13,596 bases of DNA from Lysobacterales bacterium (GTDB lineage Bacteria > Pseudomonadota > Gammaproteobacteria > Xanthomonadales > SZUA-36). Position 1 is the stretch's first letter. The number at the start of each line of letters is the position of its first letter. This document shows positions 6,023 to 13,056 of this stretch, piece after piece. The stretch spans positions 1 through 13,596 of the forward strand of contig JABSSV010000390.1 in the NCBI GenBank assembly GCA_013213875.1. Reading direction: 5' to 3'. Under the pieces are notes generated by a model. It did no database searches. It was not told the origin of the DNA and saw only the letters and a list, made by a program, of their open reading frames with translations. The position numbers were made by a program, and so were the translations under genes.

Positions 6023-7614
6023 AGGCCATCGCTCCGGCGAATCACCTGACCTGGCCTGTGGCCGGTGCTGGCGCCGGCCTGCCAGACCGATGCACCATTG
6101 ACCCACACCTGTTCAATACCCGTGCTGAGCGCCTGGGAGTTGTCAGGCGTGGCGTGGTCCATCACCGTGTCCGGATCGAACAGTATGAAATCTGCTTTCA
6201 TGCCGGCCTGAATCAATCCGCGTTCCCGGAAACCCATGTGCCGGGCGGACAGCCCCGTCATCTTGTGGATGGCCACGGGCAGTGCAAGCAGGCCACGCTC
6301 ACGCACGTAGCGCCCGAGTATGCGGGGAAAGCTGCCCCGCGCCCTTGGATGTAAGTCGCGCAGGGCGCCGTCGGTGCATACATTGGTGTGTGGCCATTGC
6401 AGCAAAGCGTCGATATCCTCCTGCGTCATGCTGGTGCCGATCATGCTATCGCCTGGGGCTCCGGTGCGCGACTCCCAGGCGACCGATGCGGCGGCCAGCG
6501 CCATGAACGTGTCCAGAGTGCTCGCTCCGCGTTGGTTTGCGATCTGGGTTAGCGTCATGCCGACATAGCTCGGTTCCGGTGCGTAATGGGTTAGCCAGAA
6601 ACCGTCCGGCGGGGAAATTTCCTGCAGCGCAAAGCGAAATTCCTCTCTTGCCGTCAGGTCGCGTGAAGGCACCAAAACCATCATGTTGGATTGCCAGTAG
6701 CGATAGGGGTAAAGGTCTGCGCTGATCTCAACGCCTTCAGCCCGGGCCTGATCCAGCCTCGCCAGCAGGGTAGGGGCGGTACCCCAGGCGCTTTTCATGG
6801 CCAATTTGATATGCGAGATTTGCACCGGCATGCCCGTTTGCTGACCGATGCGGATGATTTCCTCCACGGCCTCGGGAAACCAGCGATCCTCGCTGCGCAG
6901 GTGACTGATGTACCGCCCGCCCTGGCTGGCCGTCAGCTGAGCAAGGCGCAGTACTTCCGCGAAGCTTGCATGCAGGCCCGGCTCGTATTCCAGACCCGTG
7001 GCCAGTCCCAGCGCACCTGCTTTCATATCCGCATGGAGCAGTTCCTCCATGGCTAACAGCTCCGGCTCGGTTGCCGGCCGCTTGCTGTCGCTGCCCATGG
7101 TGCGCTCACGCAGCGTATTGTGGCCCGCATAGGACGCCAGATTAATGGCAGCAGGCTGACGCTCCCAGCGCTCAAACCAGTCCTGCAGCGGCATGTTTGA
7201 GCTGCCATCCTGGCCTACCACAACGGTGGTAATGCCCTGGCTGACGGCCGCCTCCGCCAGGGGCTGATCGGCGAGGTCCATATCCACATGACTGTGCGTA
7301 TCAATGAAGCCCGGCGCGAGCAGGAGACCGCCGCCATCCCGGGCATGGGCTGGCGCTTCGCCCGCACGGACGGTGAGGATACGGTCACCTTCGACCTCGA
7401 CGGCACCGCGGAAAGCCGCTTTGCCCGTCCCGTCAATGATGTGAATATTGCCCAGCCACCAGTTCCCGGCCTGGGCCTGCTGGGTCAGCGTGAGCATTAG
7501 CAGTGCCAGACACAGTGGTCCTGTCAGTAATGCGCGCCAGCGCCCTCTGCCAACAGCAGCCAGCTGGCAGCGCATGCGCACGGCGGTGCGGGCCTCGCTC
7601 GGTTCATGATTCAT
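6019..7614 (-). CDS. Exported N-acyl-D-amino-acid deacylase-like amidohydrolase
   Basis: A 531-aa amidohydrolase-superfamily protein of the D-aminoacylase group, expected to hydrolyse N-acyl-D-amino acids or related amides. The N-terminus has a basic stretch, a hydrophobic core (about residues 29-44) and an AQA-G signal peptidase I site at 47-50, so it should be periplasmic. Motifs are HSHVD with His107/His109, SHLRSED with His238, ISHIK with His268, DLYPY (300-304), TDGA with probable catalytic Asp415, and HPRARGSFPRILGRYVRE (422-439). The usual bridging Cys (VVGNCG) is replaced by VVGQDG, with Asp136 at its place. An in-frame ATG at 7575 would give a more usual 36-residue signal peptide; neither start has a clear Shine-Dalgarno. 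Its stop overlaps or nearly touches dgcN. It is likely first in the operon. Confidence 0.88.
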   Translation of the reverse strand: MNHEPSEARTAVRMRCQLAAVGRGRWRALLTGPLCLALLMLTLTQQAQAGNWWLGNIHIIDGTGKAAFRGAVEVEGDRILTVRAGEAPAHARDGGGLLLAPGFIDTHSHVDMDLADQPLAEAAVSQGITTVVVGQDGSSNMPLQDWFERWERQPAAINLASYAGHNTLRERTMGSDSKRPATEPELLAMEELLHADMKAGALGLATGLEYEPGLHASFAEVLRLAQLTASQGGRYISHLRSEDRWFPEAVEEIIRIGQQTGMPVQISHIKLAMKSAWGTAPTLLARLDQARAEGVEISADLYPYRYWQSNMMVLVPSRDLTAREEFRFALQEISPPDGFWLTHYAPEPSYVGMTLTQIANQRGASTLDTFMALAAASVAWESRTGAPGDSMIGTSMTQEDIDALLQWPHTNVCTDGALRDLHPRARGSFPRILGRYVRERGLLALPVAIHKMTGLSARHMGFRERGLIQAGMKADFILFDPDTVMDHATPDNSQALSTGIEQVWVNGASVWQAGASTGHRPGQVIRRSDGL

Positions 7615-7853
7615 GCCTGATTATTGAAAGCTGCTGCGACAAACGCAAGCCACCGGAAAGGCAACCCCGTTCTTACTGGCGCTTGCCTGCCTCGCATGTA
7701 GGGCCGGAGGCAAAAAGTCCTGGTCGGGCTATGCTCCACCGTGACCGCGCCAACCGTGGCGCATTCCATTGACGGGACAACGCATCGCTCTGGACAAGGC
7801 CCTTGGCTTGTAGGACGCTAGAGCGCTTTCCCACCCAGTTTTCGGAGATACCC
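7615..7853. promoter_or_regulatory. Divergent control region between deacylase and spuC-like gene
   Basis: This 239-nt gap contains no credible gene and must hold promoters for both operons. Towards the deacylase (minus strand), TTGCGT (7643-7648) and AATAAT (7620-7625) are 17 nt apart, with the -10 only 5 nt from the ATG at 7614; this would make the message leaderless or favour the internal ATG at 7575. Towards spuC there is a -35-like TTGACG at 7769-7774 but no good -10. Two inverted repeats occur: GCGCCA-ACCG-TGGCGC at 7747-7762 and CAAGG-C-CCTTG at 7795-7805, possible operator sites. GGAG at 7844-7847 is the spuC ribosome-binding site. Confidence 0.45.
7747..7762. repeat. Perfect 16-bp inverted repeat upstream of spuC
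   Basis: GCGCCA and TGGCGC flank a 4-nt ACCG centre. The repeat lies about 92 nt before the spuC start and just upstream of the TTGACG box, a position suited to a regulator site. It could arise by chance in GC-rich DNA. Confidence 0.35.
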
Positions 7854-9245
7854 ATGAGCGCCAGCCCCGACCGTTTTGCCGGCCACAGTGCCGCTGACTG
7901 GCAGGCCCGCGATAGCCGCCACTACCTGCACCCTTTTACCGATCACAGCGATCTTACCCAGCAGGGTGCGCGCATTATTGAGCGTGCCGACGGCGTCTAC
8001 ATTTACGATGTGGACGGCAACCAGATTCTCGATGGTATGGCCGGACTGTGGTGCGTCAATGCAGGCTATGGTCGCCAGGATCTGGTGGATGCGGCAACAA
8101 AGCAGTTGCAACAGCTGCCCTACTACAACAGTTTCTTCCAGACGGCTCATCCGCCAGCGATCGCGCTGGCGGAAAAGATCGCGGAGCTGGCGCCGGAGGG
8201 TTTCGAGCGGGTGTTTTTCGCTGGCTCGGGCTCCGAGGCCAATGACACGAACATCAAGCTGGTCCGTCGCTATTGGGATCTGGTGGGCAAGCCCCACAAG
8301 CAGCACATCATCAGCCGCAAGAATGCCTACCATGGCAGCACGGTCGCGGCGGCAACGCTGGGCGGCATGGGTGCCATGCATGAGCAGCTCGGTCCCATGG
8401 TCAACTTTGTACACCACATCGAGCAGCCGTATCACTTCGGCCTGGGTCAGGGGCAGGATGCGGAGGCCTTCGGTATCGCCCAGGCGCGCCTGCTGGAAGA
8501 GAAAATTCTCGAACTGGGCGCTGATCAGGTTGCGGCTTTTATCGGTGAGCCGGTGCAGGGTGCAGGCGGTGTGGTGATACCACCGTCCAGCTACTGGGGT
8601 GAAATCCAGCGCATCTGCAAGCAGTACGACATTCTGTTGATCGCCGACGAGGTGATCACCGGTTTTGGACGGCTGGGTGAGTGGTTTGGATCGCAGCATC
8701 TGGATATTGCGCCGGATCTCATTACCTTTGCGAAAGGCGTGACCTCTGGCTACCTGCCGCTGGGTGGTTCCATCGTGGGCCAGCGCATCGGTGAGGTGAT
8801 CAGCTCCGAGGGCGGTGAATTTGCCCATGGGTACACCTATTCCGGTCATCCTGCCGCCTGCGCGGTAGCGCTGGCCAATCTCGATGCGCTGGGAGATGAA
8901 GGCATCATCGACCGCGTGCGTGAGGACACGGCGCCGTACTTTGCCGAACGGATTGGCAGTCTTGGCGATCATCCGCTGGTGGGTGAGGCGCGCACCATCG
9001 GTCTGATGGGGGCGGTGGAACTGGTGGCCGACAAGGGCAGCCTGGAACGCTTCCACAAGGACCTCAACGTCGGTTCACGATGCCGCAATTTCTGCTTTGA
9101 AAACGGTCTGGTCATGCGTGCCGTGGGCGATTCCATGATTATTGCGCCACCGCTGGTCATTACCCGGGCGCAGGTGGACGAACTGGTGGAGAAAGCCGCG
9201 CGCTGTCTTGATCTGACCGCTGCGTGGGTCGCGAGCGCCTCCTGA
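7854..9245 (+). CDS. spuC: Putrescine-pyruvate aminotransferase, SpuC-like (class III)
   Basis: A 463-aa PLP-dependent class III aminotransferase, very like Pseudomonas SpuC, which transfers the amino group of putrescine (and other diamines) to pyruvate, giving 4-aminobutanal and alanine. Visible marks are HYLHPFTDHSDL near the N-terminus, DGMAGLWCVNAGYGR (60-74), the cofactor phosphate-binding GSGSEAND (124-131), NAYHGST (157-163), IADEVITGFGR with Asp265, Lys294 in FAKGVTSGYLPLGG forming the Schiff base, and HGYTYSGHP (325-332). Substrate is inferred from resemblance and from neighbouring polyamine genes; other omega-amine donors are possible. ATG 7854 is chosen because GGAG (7844-7847) lies 6 nt upstream and family N-termini match; the longer reading frame to 7803 lacks support. 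spdH starts 2 nt after the stop. Confidence 0.92.
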   Translation: MSASPDRFAGHSAADWQARDSRHYLHPFTDHSDLTQQGARIIERADGVYIYDVDGNQILDGMAGLWCVNAGYGRQDLVDAATKQLQQLPYYNSFFQTAHPPAIALAEKIAELAPEGFERVFFAGSGSEANDTNIKLVRRYWDLVGKPHKQHIISRKNAYHGSTVAAATLGGMGAMHEQLGPMVNFVHHIEQPYHFGLGQGQDAEAFGIAQARLLEEKILELGADQVAAFIGEPVQGAGGVVIPPSSYWGEIQRICKQYDILLIADEVITGFGRLGEWFGSQHLDIAPDLITFAKGVTSGYLPLGGSIVGQRIGEVISSEGGEFAHGYTYSGHPAACAVALANLDALGDEGIIDRVREDTAPYFAERIGSLGDHPLVGEARTIGLMGAVELVADKGSLERFHKDLNVGSRCRNFCFENGLVMRAVGDSMIIAPPLVITRAQVDELVEKAARCLDLTAAWVASAS

Positions 9246-9247
9246 AT

Positions 9248-11119
9248 ATGAGCAAAAGCGATCGTGAGCTCGGAATGGGCCGGGATATTTCCCGGCGGGA
9301 TTTCATTCAGGGCACATCGCTCGCTTCGCTGGGGCTCACCTTGCCCGCGGGCGTGGCGCTGGGGCAGGGCGATCCGGCGGCGCAGGGTCGCTATTACCCG
9401 CCCACGCGTACTGGCCTGCGAGGGTCGCATCCGGGCTCTTTCGATGCCGCTCATGCGATAGCCCGTGAGGGTCTGAGCTTTGAATCGGCGGAGCCGACCG
9501 GCGAACACTATGACCTGGTAGTCGTGGGTGGGGGGCTCAGCGGTTTGGCGACCGCCCTGTACTACCAGGACCTGTTCGGTAAAAACACGCGCATCCTCAT
9601 TCTTGAAAACCACGATGATTTCGGTGGTCATGCGAAGCGCAACGAGTTTCATCAGGGCGGGGCCATGCGCCTGGCACTCGGGGGCGTGCACAATCTGGAG
9701 TACACCAGTTTCTCGCCCAATGCGCAGGCCATGATGGACCGGCTCGGTATCGATTTCGAGGCCATCAAAGCGCAAACCGGCTTCTATTATGGTGAAGAAG
9801 GTCGGGGCAGCCCCTGCACCTGGTTTGATGCGGAGCATTTCCGTGAGGACGTGCTGCTGAGGGATTTCAGCCTCGCGGCCCGCGATTTTCTCAACAACCC
9901 GGAGCAGGTTGGCCGCATACCGGTAAGCGATCAGGCGCGGGACCGCCTGGTGCGGTTCTCCACCCTCGATACGCATATCTGGCCGCAGCTGGAATGGGAG
10001 CAGATTGAGGCCCGCTTGCGCGCCATCAGTTATTTCGACTTTCTGCGTGAGCACGCCGGCCTGGACGACGAGTGCCTGGACGTATTCAACAATTTCTCCC
10101 ACGGCGTTGAAGGCTGGAGCGTGGTCAACATGTCGGCCTATGAGGCCATGGATATTGGGCTGCCAGGCTGGAATCTGCTGGGACAGGGTCTGGAAAGTGA
10201 GGAGTGGGATTATCCCATGGTCATGTTCCCGGACGGCAATGCCAGCGTTGCCCGACTCATGGTGCAGCAGTTGATCCCGACCGTATCACCGGGCACCACG
10301 GTAGAAAATGTGTCCGTAGCGGACTTCGATTACGAGCAGCTGGACCGGTCCAAGAATCAGGTCCGCATCCGCCTGAACGCGACCGCCGTGCGCGTGAAAA
10401 ATATCACCGACGGCGTACAGGTGAACTACTGGCAGGATGGCAGGGTGCTGGCCGTGCAGGCCCGCCATGCGGTACTGGCGTGCTACCACTCCATCATTCC
10501 GCATCTGTGCCCGGAAATGCCTGCCGCGCAGAAAGAGGCGCAGCAGTATCAGGTCAAATGCCCCCTTTTGCTAACCAATGTCCTGCTGCGGGATCAGGCG
10601 CCGCTGAAACGCGCCGGTATCAGCGTGCTGCGCTGTCCCGGCCGGCTCCATTCACGGGTGCTGATCTGGCAGGGGAACACAGCCGGTGGCTACGCTGACG
10701 GGGCCTGGGACACGCCCGGAGCCGTTAACCTGACTTTCTGGGGCATGATCAAGGAACCCCCCGGTGAACTGACCCTGAAAGAGCGCCTGCGCGCTTCGCG
10801 GTATCAGATGCTGGGGATGGAACTGGCGGACTACGAGCGTGAGGTACGGCAGGTGCTGGACCAGGTCTGGGGGCCTCATGGCCTGGATGTGAAAGAAGAC
10901 GTGCTGGCCGTGTCCGTGAACCGCTGGCCGCATGGTTATTCCTATTACTACACGGATCTGTGGGACCCGGATTTCGAAGCGGGTCAGTATCCGCATGAGG
11001 TGGCCAGCCAGCGCTTCGGTAACATCGCCATCGCCAACGCTGATGCGTTGGCAGATGCCTACACCCATGCTGCTATCGATGTTGCTGCCCGCGCGGTTAA
11101 GGAGCTGCGCAGCGCCTAG
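9248..11119 (+). CDS. spdH: Tat-exported FAD-dependent spermidine dehydrogenase-like protein
   Basis: A 623-aa flavoprotein resembling bacterial spermidine dehydrogenase SpdH, which oxidatively cleaves spermidine to a diamine and an aminoaldehyde. The N-terminus holds a twin-arginine signal, LGMGRDISRRDFIQG (8-22), followed by a hydrophobic stretch to about residue 40, so export of the folded flavoprotein to the periplasm is expected. The FAD-binding dinucleotide fold begins at YDLVVVGGGLSGLATALYY (88-106) and continues to Glu120 and DDFGGHAKRNEF. The C-terminal NRWPHGYSYYYTDLWDP region is characteristic of this family as I recall it. It is 2 nt downstream of spuC, with no strong Shine-Dalgarno, so it is likely translated by coupling. 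The physical pairing with spuC supports polyamine use, but the true substrate could be another amine. Confidence 0.86.
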   Translation: MSKSDRELGMGRDISRRDFIQGTSLASLGLTLPAGVALGQGDPAAQGRYYPPTRTGLRGSHPGSFDAAHAIAREGLSFESAEPTGEHYDLVVVGGGLSGLATALYYQDLFGKNTRILILENHDDFGGHAKRNEFHQGGAMRLALGGVHNLEYTSFSPNAQAMMDRLGIDFEAIKAQTGFYYGEEGRGSPCTWFDAEHFREDVLLRDFSLAARDFLNNPEQVGRIPVSDQARDRLVRFSTLDTHIWPQLEWEQIEARLRAISYFDFLREHAGLDDECLDVFNNFSHGVEGWSVVNMSAYEAMDIGLPGWNLLGQGLESEEWDYPMVMFPDGNASVARLMVQQLIPTVSPGTTVENVSVADFDYEQLDRSKNQVRIRLNATAVRVKNITDGVQVNYWQDGRVLAVQARHAVLACYHSIIPHLCPEMPAAQKEAQQYQVKCPLLLTNVLLRDQAPLKRAGISVLRCPGRLHSRVLIWQGNTAGGYADGAWDTPGAVNLTFWGMIKEPPGELTLKERLRASRYQMLGMELADYEREVRQVLDQVWGPHGLDVKEDVLAVSVNRWPHGYSYYYTDLWDPDFEAGQYPHEVASQRFGNIAIANADALADAYTHAAIDVAARAVKELRSA

Positions 11120-11122
11120 GGC

Positions 11123-11992
11123 TCAGGCTTCCACTTCGGCAGGCCGGCCCTCTTCCGAGCGCAGTTCCTGCCGCCATTCCGACAGGTTGTGCTCGATGGC
11201 CCAGAAACCTAGGATCCAAAGCACCTGATCCCAGGCCCATATCGGGTGACCGGTATAAACCCACCAGCCTGCGTGCAGGAACAAGAGGGCATACAGGGCT
11301 TTGCCCGCATGGCTGACCAGCATGAGCATGCCGCCGGTAATGTTGCGGTTTTGCAGTCTCACGGCCAGCTCCACGGCCCATATCACCAGCAACCAGGTCA
11401 GCGCATCGATTAGTTCTATTAGCGTGTGTTGCTTCTCGATTTCCCAACCTGCCTGGTCCGTGATGACCTGCGGATCGATCATGTAGAAGCGCTGGTCGCT
11501 GGTGAACTGGGCACAATTTTCCGGCGTTAGGTCATGGTAGTCGTAGTTGCTGCCCCAGGAGATATCCCGGTCGACCAGGCTGCAGAGTTCGGTGACGGCC
11601 GGCACGGCGGGGGCCTGCCAGGCATCCTGCATGGAGGTGTAGCGCGCCAGCACCGTATGCGCCAGAAACAGGTAGCAGAGTAGACGTAGGCCATGCAGCG
11701 TCCAAACCACCCAGCGTCGCTCGAAGGCGTCATCCTCCAGGATGTAGGTCTCCAGTTCGAACATGAGTAACAAACCGAACCAGGCCAATTCGTCCAGCGT
11801 GGTGGCAAAGGCCTCCAGCCACTCCATAAGGCTGGCGCCATGACGCAGGGTGTGCTGGGCAAAGGACCACTCTTCCCAGGCGTAGTAGGCCCAGTTGAGC
11901 ATCAGTAGCGTGTAGACCGTCCACTTCAGCAGCTGCCCCTTGTCGAGGCGCTGCCAACGGCTGGCGAAGGAGCTGACGCTTAGCTCAGACAA
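11123..11992 (-). CDS. Six-helix integral membrane protein of unknown function
   Basis: A 289-aa hydrophobic, Trp-rich protein that I do not recognise. Probable transmembrane helices lie at about residues 22-40, 66-84, 94-115, 195-213, 222-246 and 251-269. A polar loop of some 75 residues (119-190) separates helices three and four and contains two cysteines (137 and 160) that could form a disulfide if the loop faces the periplasm. Acidic residues sit in or by the helices (EE at 40-41, DE at 67-68, E79, E81), unusual for a simple anchor. The start is TTG at 11992, with AGAAG about 8 nt upstream; the next in-frame ATG would remove the first helix. It is convergent with spdH (3-nt gap) and divergent from speB (101 nt). 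A role with polyamines is suggested only by position. Confidence 0.75.
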   Translation of the reverse strand: MSELSVSSFASRWQRLDKGQLLKWTVYTLLMLNWAYYAWEEWSFAQHTLRHGASLMEWLEAFATTLDELAWFGLLLMFELETYILEDDAFERRWVVWTLHGLRLLCYLFLAHTVLARYTSMQDAWQAPAVPAVTELCSLVDRDISWGSNYDYHDLTPENCAQFTSDQRFYMIDPQVITDQAGWEIEKQHTLIELIDALTWLLVIWAVELAVRLQNRNITGGMLMLVSHAGKALYALLFLHAGWWVYTGHPIWAWDQVLWILGFWAIEHNLSEWRQELRSEEGRPAEVEA

Positions 11993-12093
11993 AATAACAA
12001 CTTCTGCTCATGGCAAGCATAGTAGCGCAGTTTTTGTCTTTCCGAACGGCATGGACTTTGAGAAGATGATGGCTCGCTACAGCGGAGCCAGCC
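11993..12093. promoter_or_regulatory. Divergent region between membrane protein and speB
   Basis: This 101-nt gap is less GC-rich than its surroundings. A -10-like TATGCT on the minus strand sits about 26 nt before the membrane-protein start but lacks a good -35. On the plus strand only GGAG (12084-12087), 6 nt before the speB ATG, is convincing. I see no riboswitch-like structure. Confidence 0.3.
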
Positions 12094-13056
12094 ATGGGAC
12101 AGGATCGCGATTGGGACAATGCATTCACGGGAGAGGGGCTGCGCGGAAAAGTCGATCACGCGCCCAGTTTCGCTGGCGCACAAAGTTTTCTACGCCGCCG
12201 CTTCAGCCGTGACCTGAGCGGCGTCGACGTGGCCGTGACCGGCGTGCCCATGGATACGGCGACCAGCAATCGTCCCGGGGCCCGTTTTGGCCCCCGCGCC
12301 CTGCGCACCGCCAGCGCCAGCCTGAACTGGTCCCGTCCCTGGCCGTGGACCATTGATCCACTGGAAGTTTTGAGCATCGTTGATTATGGCGACGTCATGT
12401 TCGACTACGGCAATCCGGCCGGGGTGCCGGCGGAAATTACCGCGCATATTGATGAGATTTTGCGCGCCGGTGCAGCCAGCCTGGTCTTTGGCGGCGATCA
12501 TTACATTACCTATCCGGTACTGGCCGCCTATGCCAAGCATCACGGTCCGCTGTCGCTGATTCATTTTGATGCGCATTCTGACACCTGGTCGGACGAGAGC
12601 GAGCGCATTGATCACGGGACCATGTTTTTTCACGCGGTGAACAAGGGCTATATCGATGACAGGCGCTCAGCCCAGATCGGGCTGCGCACCACCAATGACG
12701 AGCCCATGAACTTCAATATCTTTGACGCACGTATGGTGCATCGCGAGGGGGCGGATGCGATCGCCCGACGGGTACGGGACGTGGTGGGAGATCACAAGGT
12801 CTACCTGACCTTTGATATCGACTGTCTGGACCCCAGTTTCGCGCCCGGCACGGGCACACCCGTATGCGGCGGCTTGAGTTCCCATCAGGCGCTGGAAATC
12901 GTGCGCGGTCTGGAAGGCATCAACATCGTCGGGGCTGACGTGGTGGAAGTTGCCCCAGCCTATGATGTGGGAGATATCACGTCCTTTGCCGGTGCTACGC
13001 TGGCCACGGAATTTTTGTGCCTGTTTGCTGCCAATCCGCACCGGGAGGGTGCCTGA
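12094..13056 (+). CDS. speB: Agmatinase SpeB (ureohydrolase family)
   Basis: A 320-aa manganese ureohydrolase that converts agmatine to putrescine and urea in the cytoplasm. All six metal ligands are present: His136 (FGGDH), Asp159, His161 and Asp163 (FDAHSD), and Asp241 and Asp243 (FDIDCLDPSFAPGTGTP). The segments IDHGTMF (172-178), YLTFDIDCLDP and VVEVAPAYD (283-291) closely follow E. coli SpeB, and length is similar. Guanidinobutyrase or guanidinopropionase paralogs share this fold, so substrate is not certain, but agmatinase is the best fit. ATG 12094 is supported by GGAG 6 nt upstream; two nearby upstream ATGs are out of frame. The stop overlaps the next ATG (TGATG), making an operon with the gamma-glutamyl-GABA hydrolase gene, so product putrescine could enter the gamma-glutamyl or SpuC route. 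Confidence 0.92.
   Translation: MGQDRDWDNAFTGEGLRGKVDHAPSFAGAQSFLRRRFSRDLSGVDVAVTGVPMDTATSNRPGARFGPRALRTASASLNWSRPWPWTIDPLEVLSIVDYGDVMFDYGNPAGVPAEITAHIDEILRAGAASLVFGGDHYITYPVLAAYAKHHGPLSLIHFDAHSDTWSDESERIDHGTMFFHAVNKGYIDDRRSAQIGLRTTNDEPMNFNIFDARMVHREGADAIARRVRDVVGDHKVYLTFDIDCLDPSFAPGTGTPVCGGLSSHQALEIVRGLEGINIVGADVVEVAPAYDVGDITSFAGATLATEFLCLFAANPHREGA

Noticed and set aside
7676..7695. Sigma-54-like TGGC...GC element upstream of spuC
   Set aside because: The spacing between the GG and GC dinucleotides is 9 rather than 10 nt and the flanks do not match the consensus.
7818..9056. Long minus-strand open frame (412 codons) opposite the spuC-like gene
   Set aside because: It is antisense to a strongly recognisable aminotransferase; the translation shows no family motif and is the usual shadow frame of GC-rich coding DNA.
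8969..10102. Minus-strand open frame (377 codons) opposite the end of spuC and start of spdH
   Set aside because: It spans two well supported plus-strand genes and their junction and has no recognisable domain.
11104..11125. GCTGCGCAGC palindrome at the spdH/membrane-protein convergence as terminator
   Set aside because: The palindrome has no loop and no T run and lies inside spdH codons.
12040..12060. Guanidine-II-like ACGG loop upstream of speB
   Set aside because: Only one ACGG with about 3 bp of flanking pairing; the paired hairpins needed for that riboswitch are absent.
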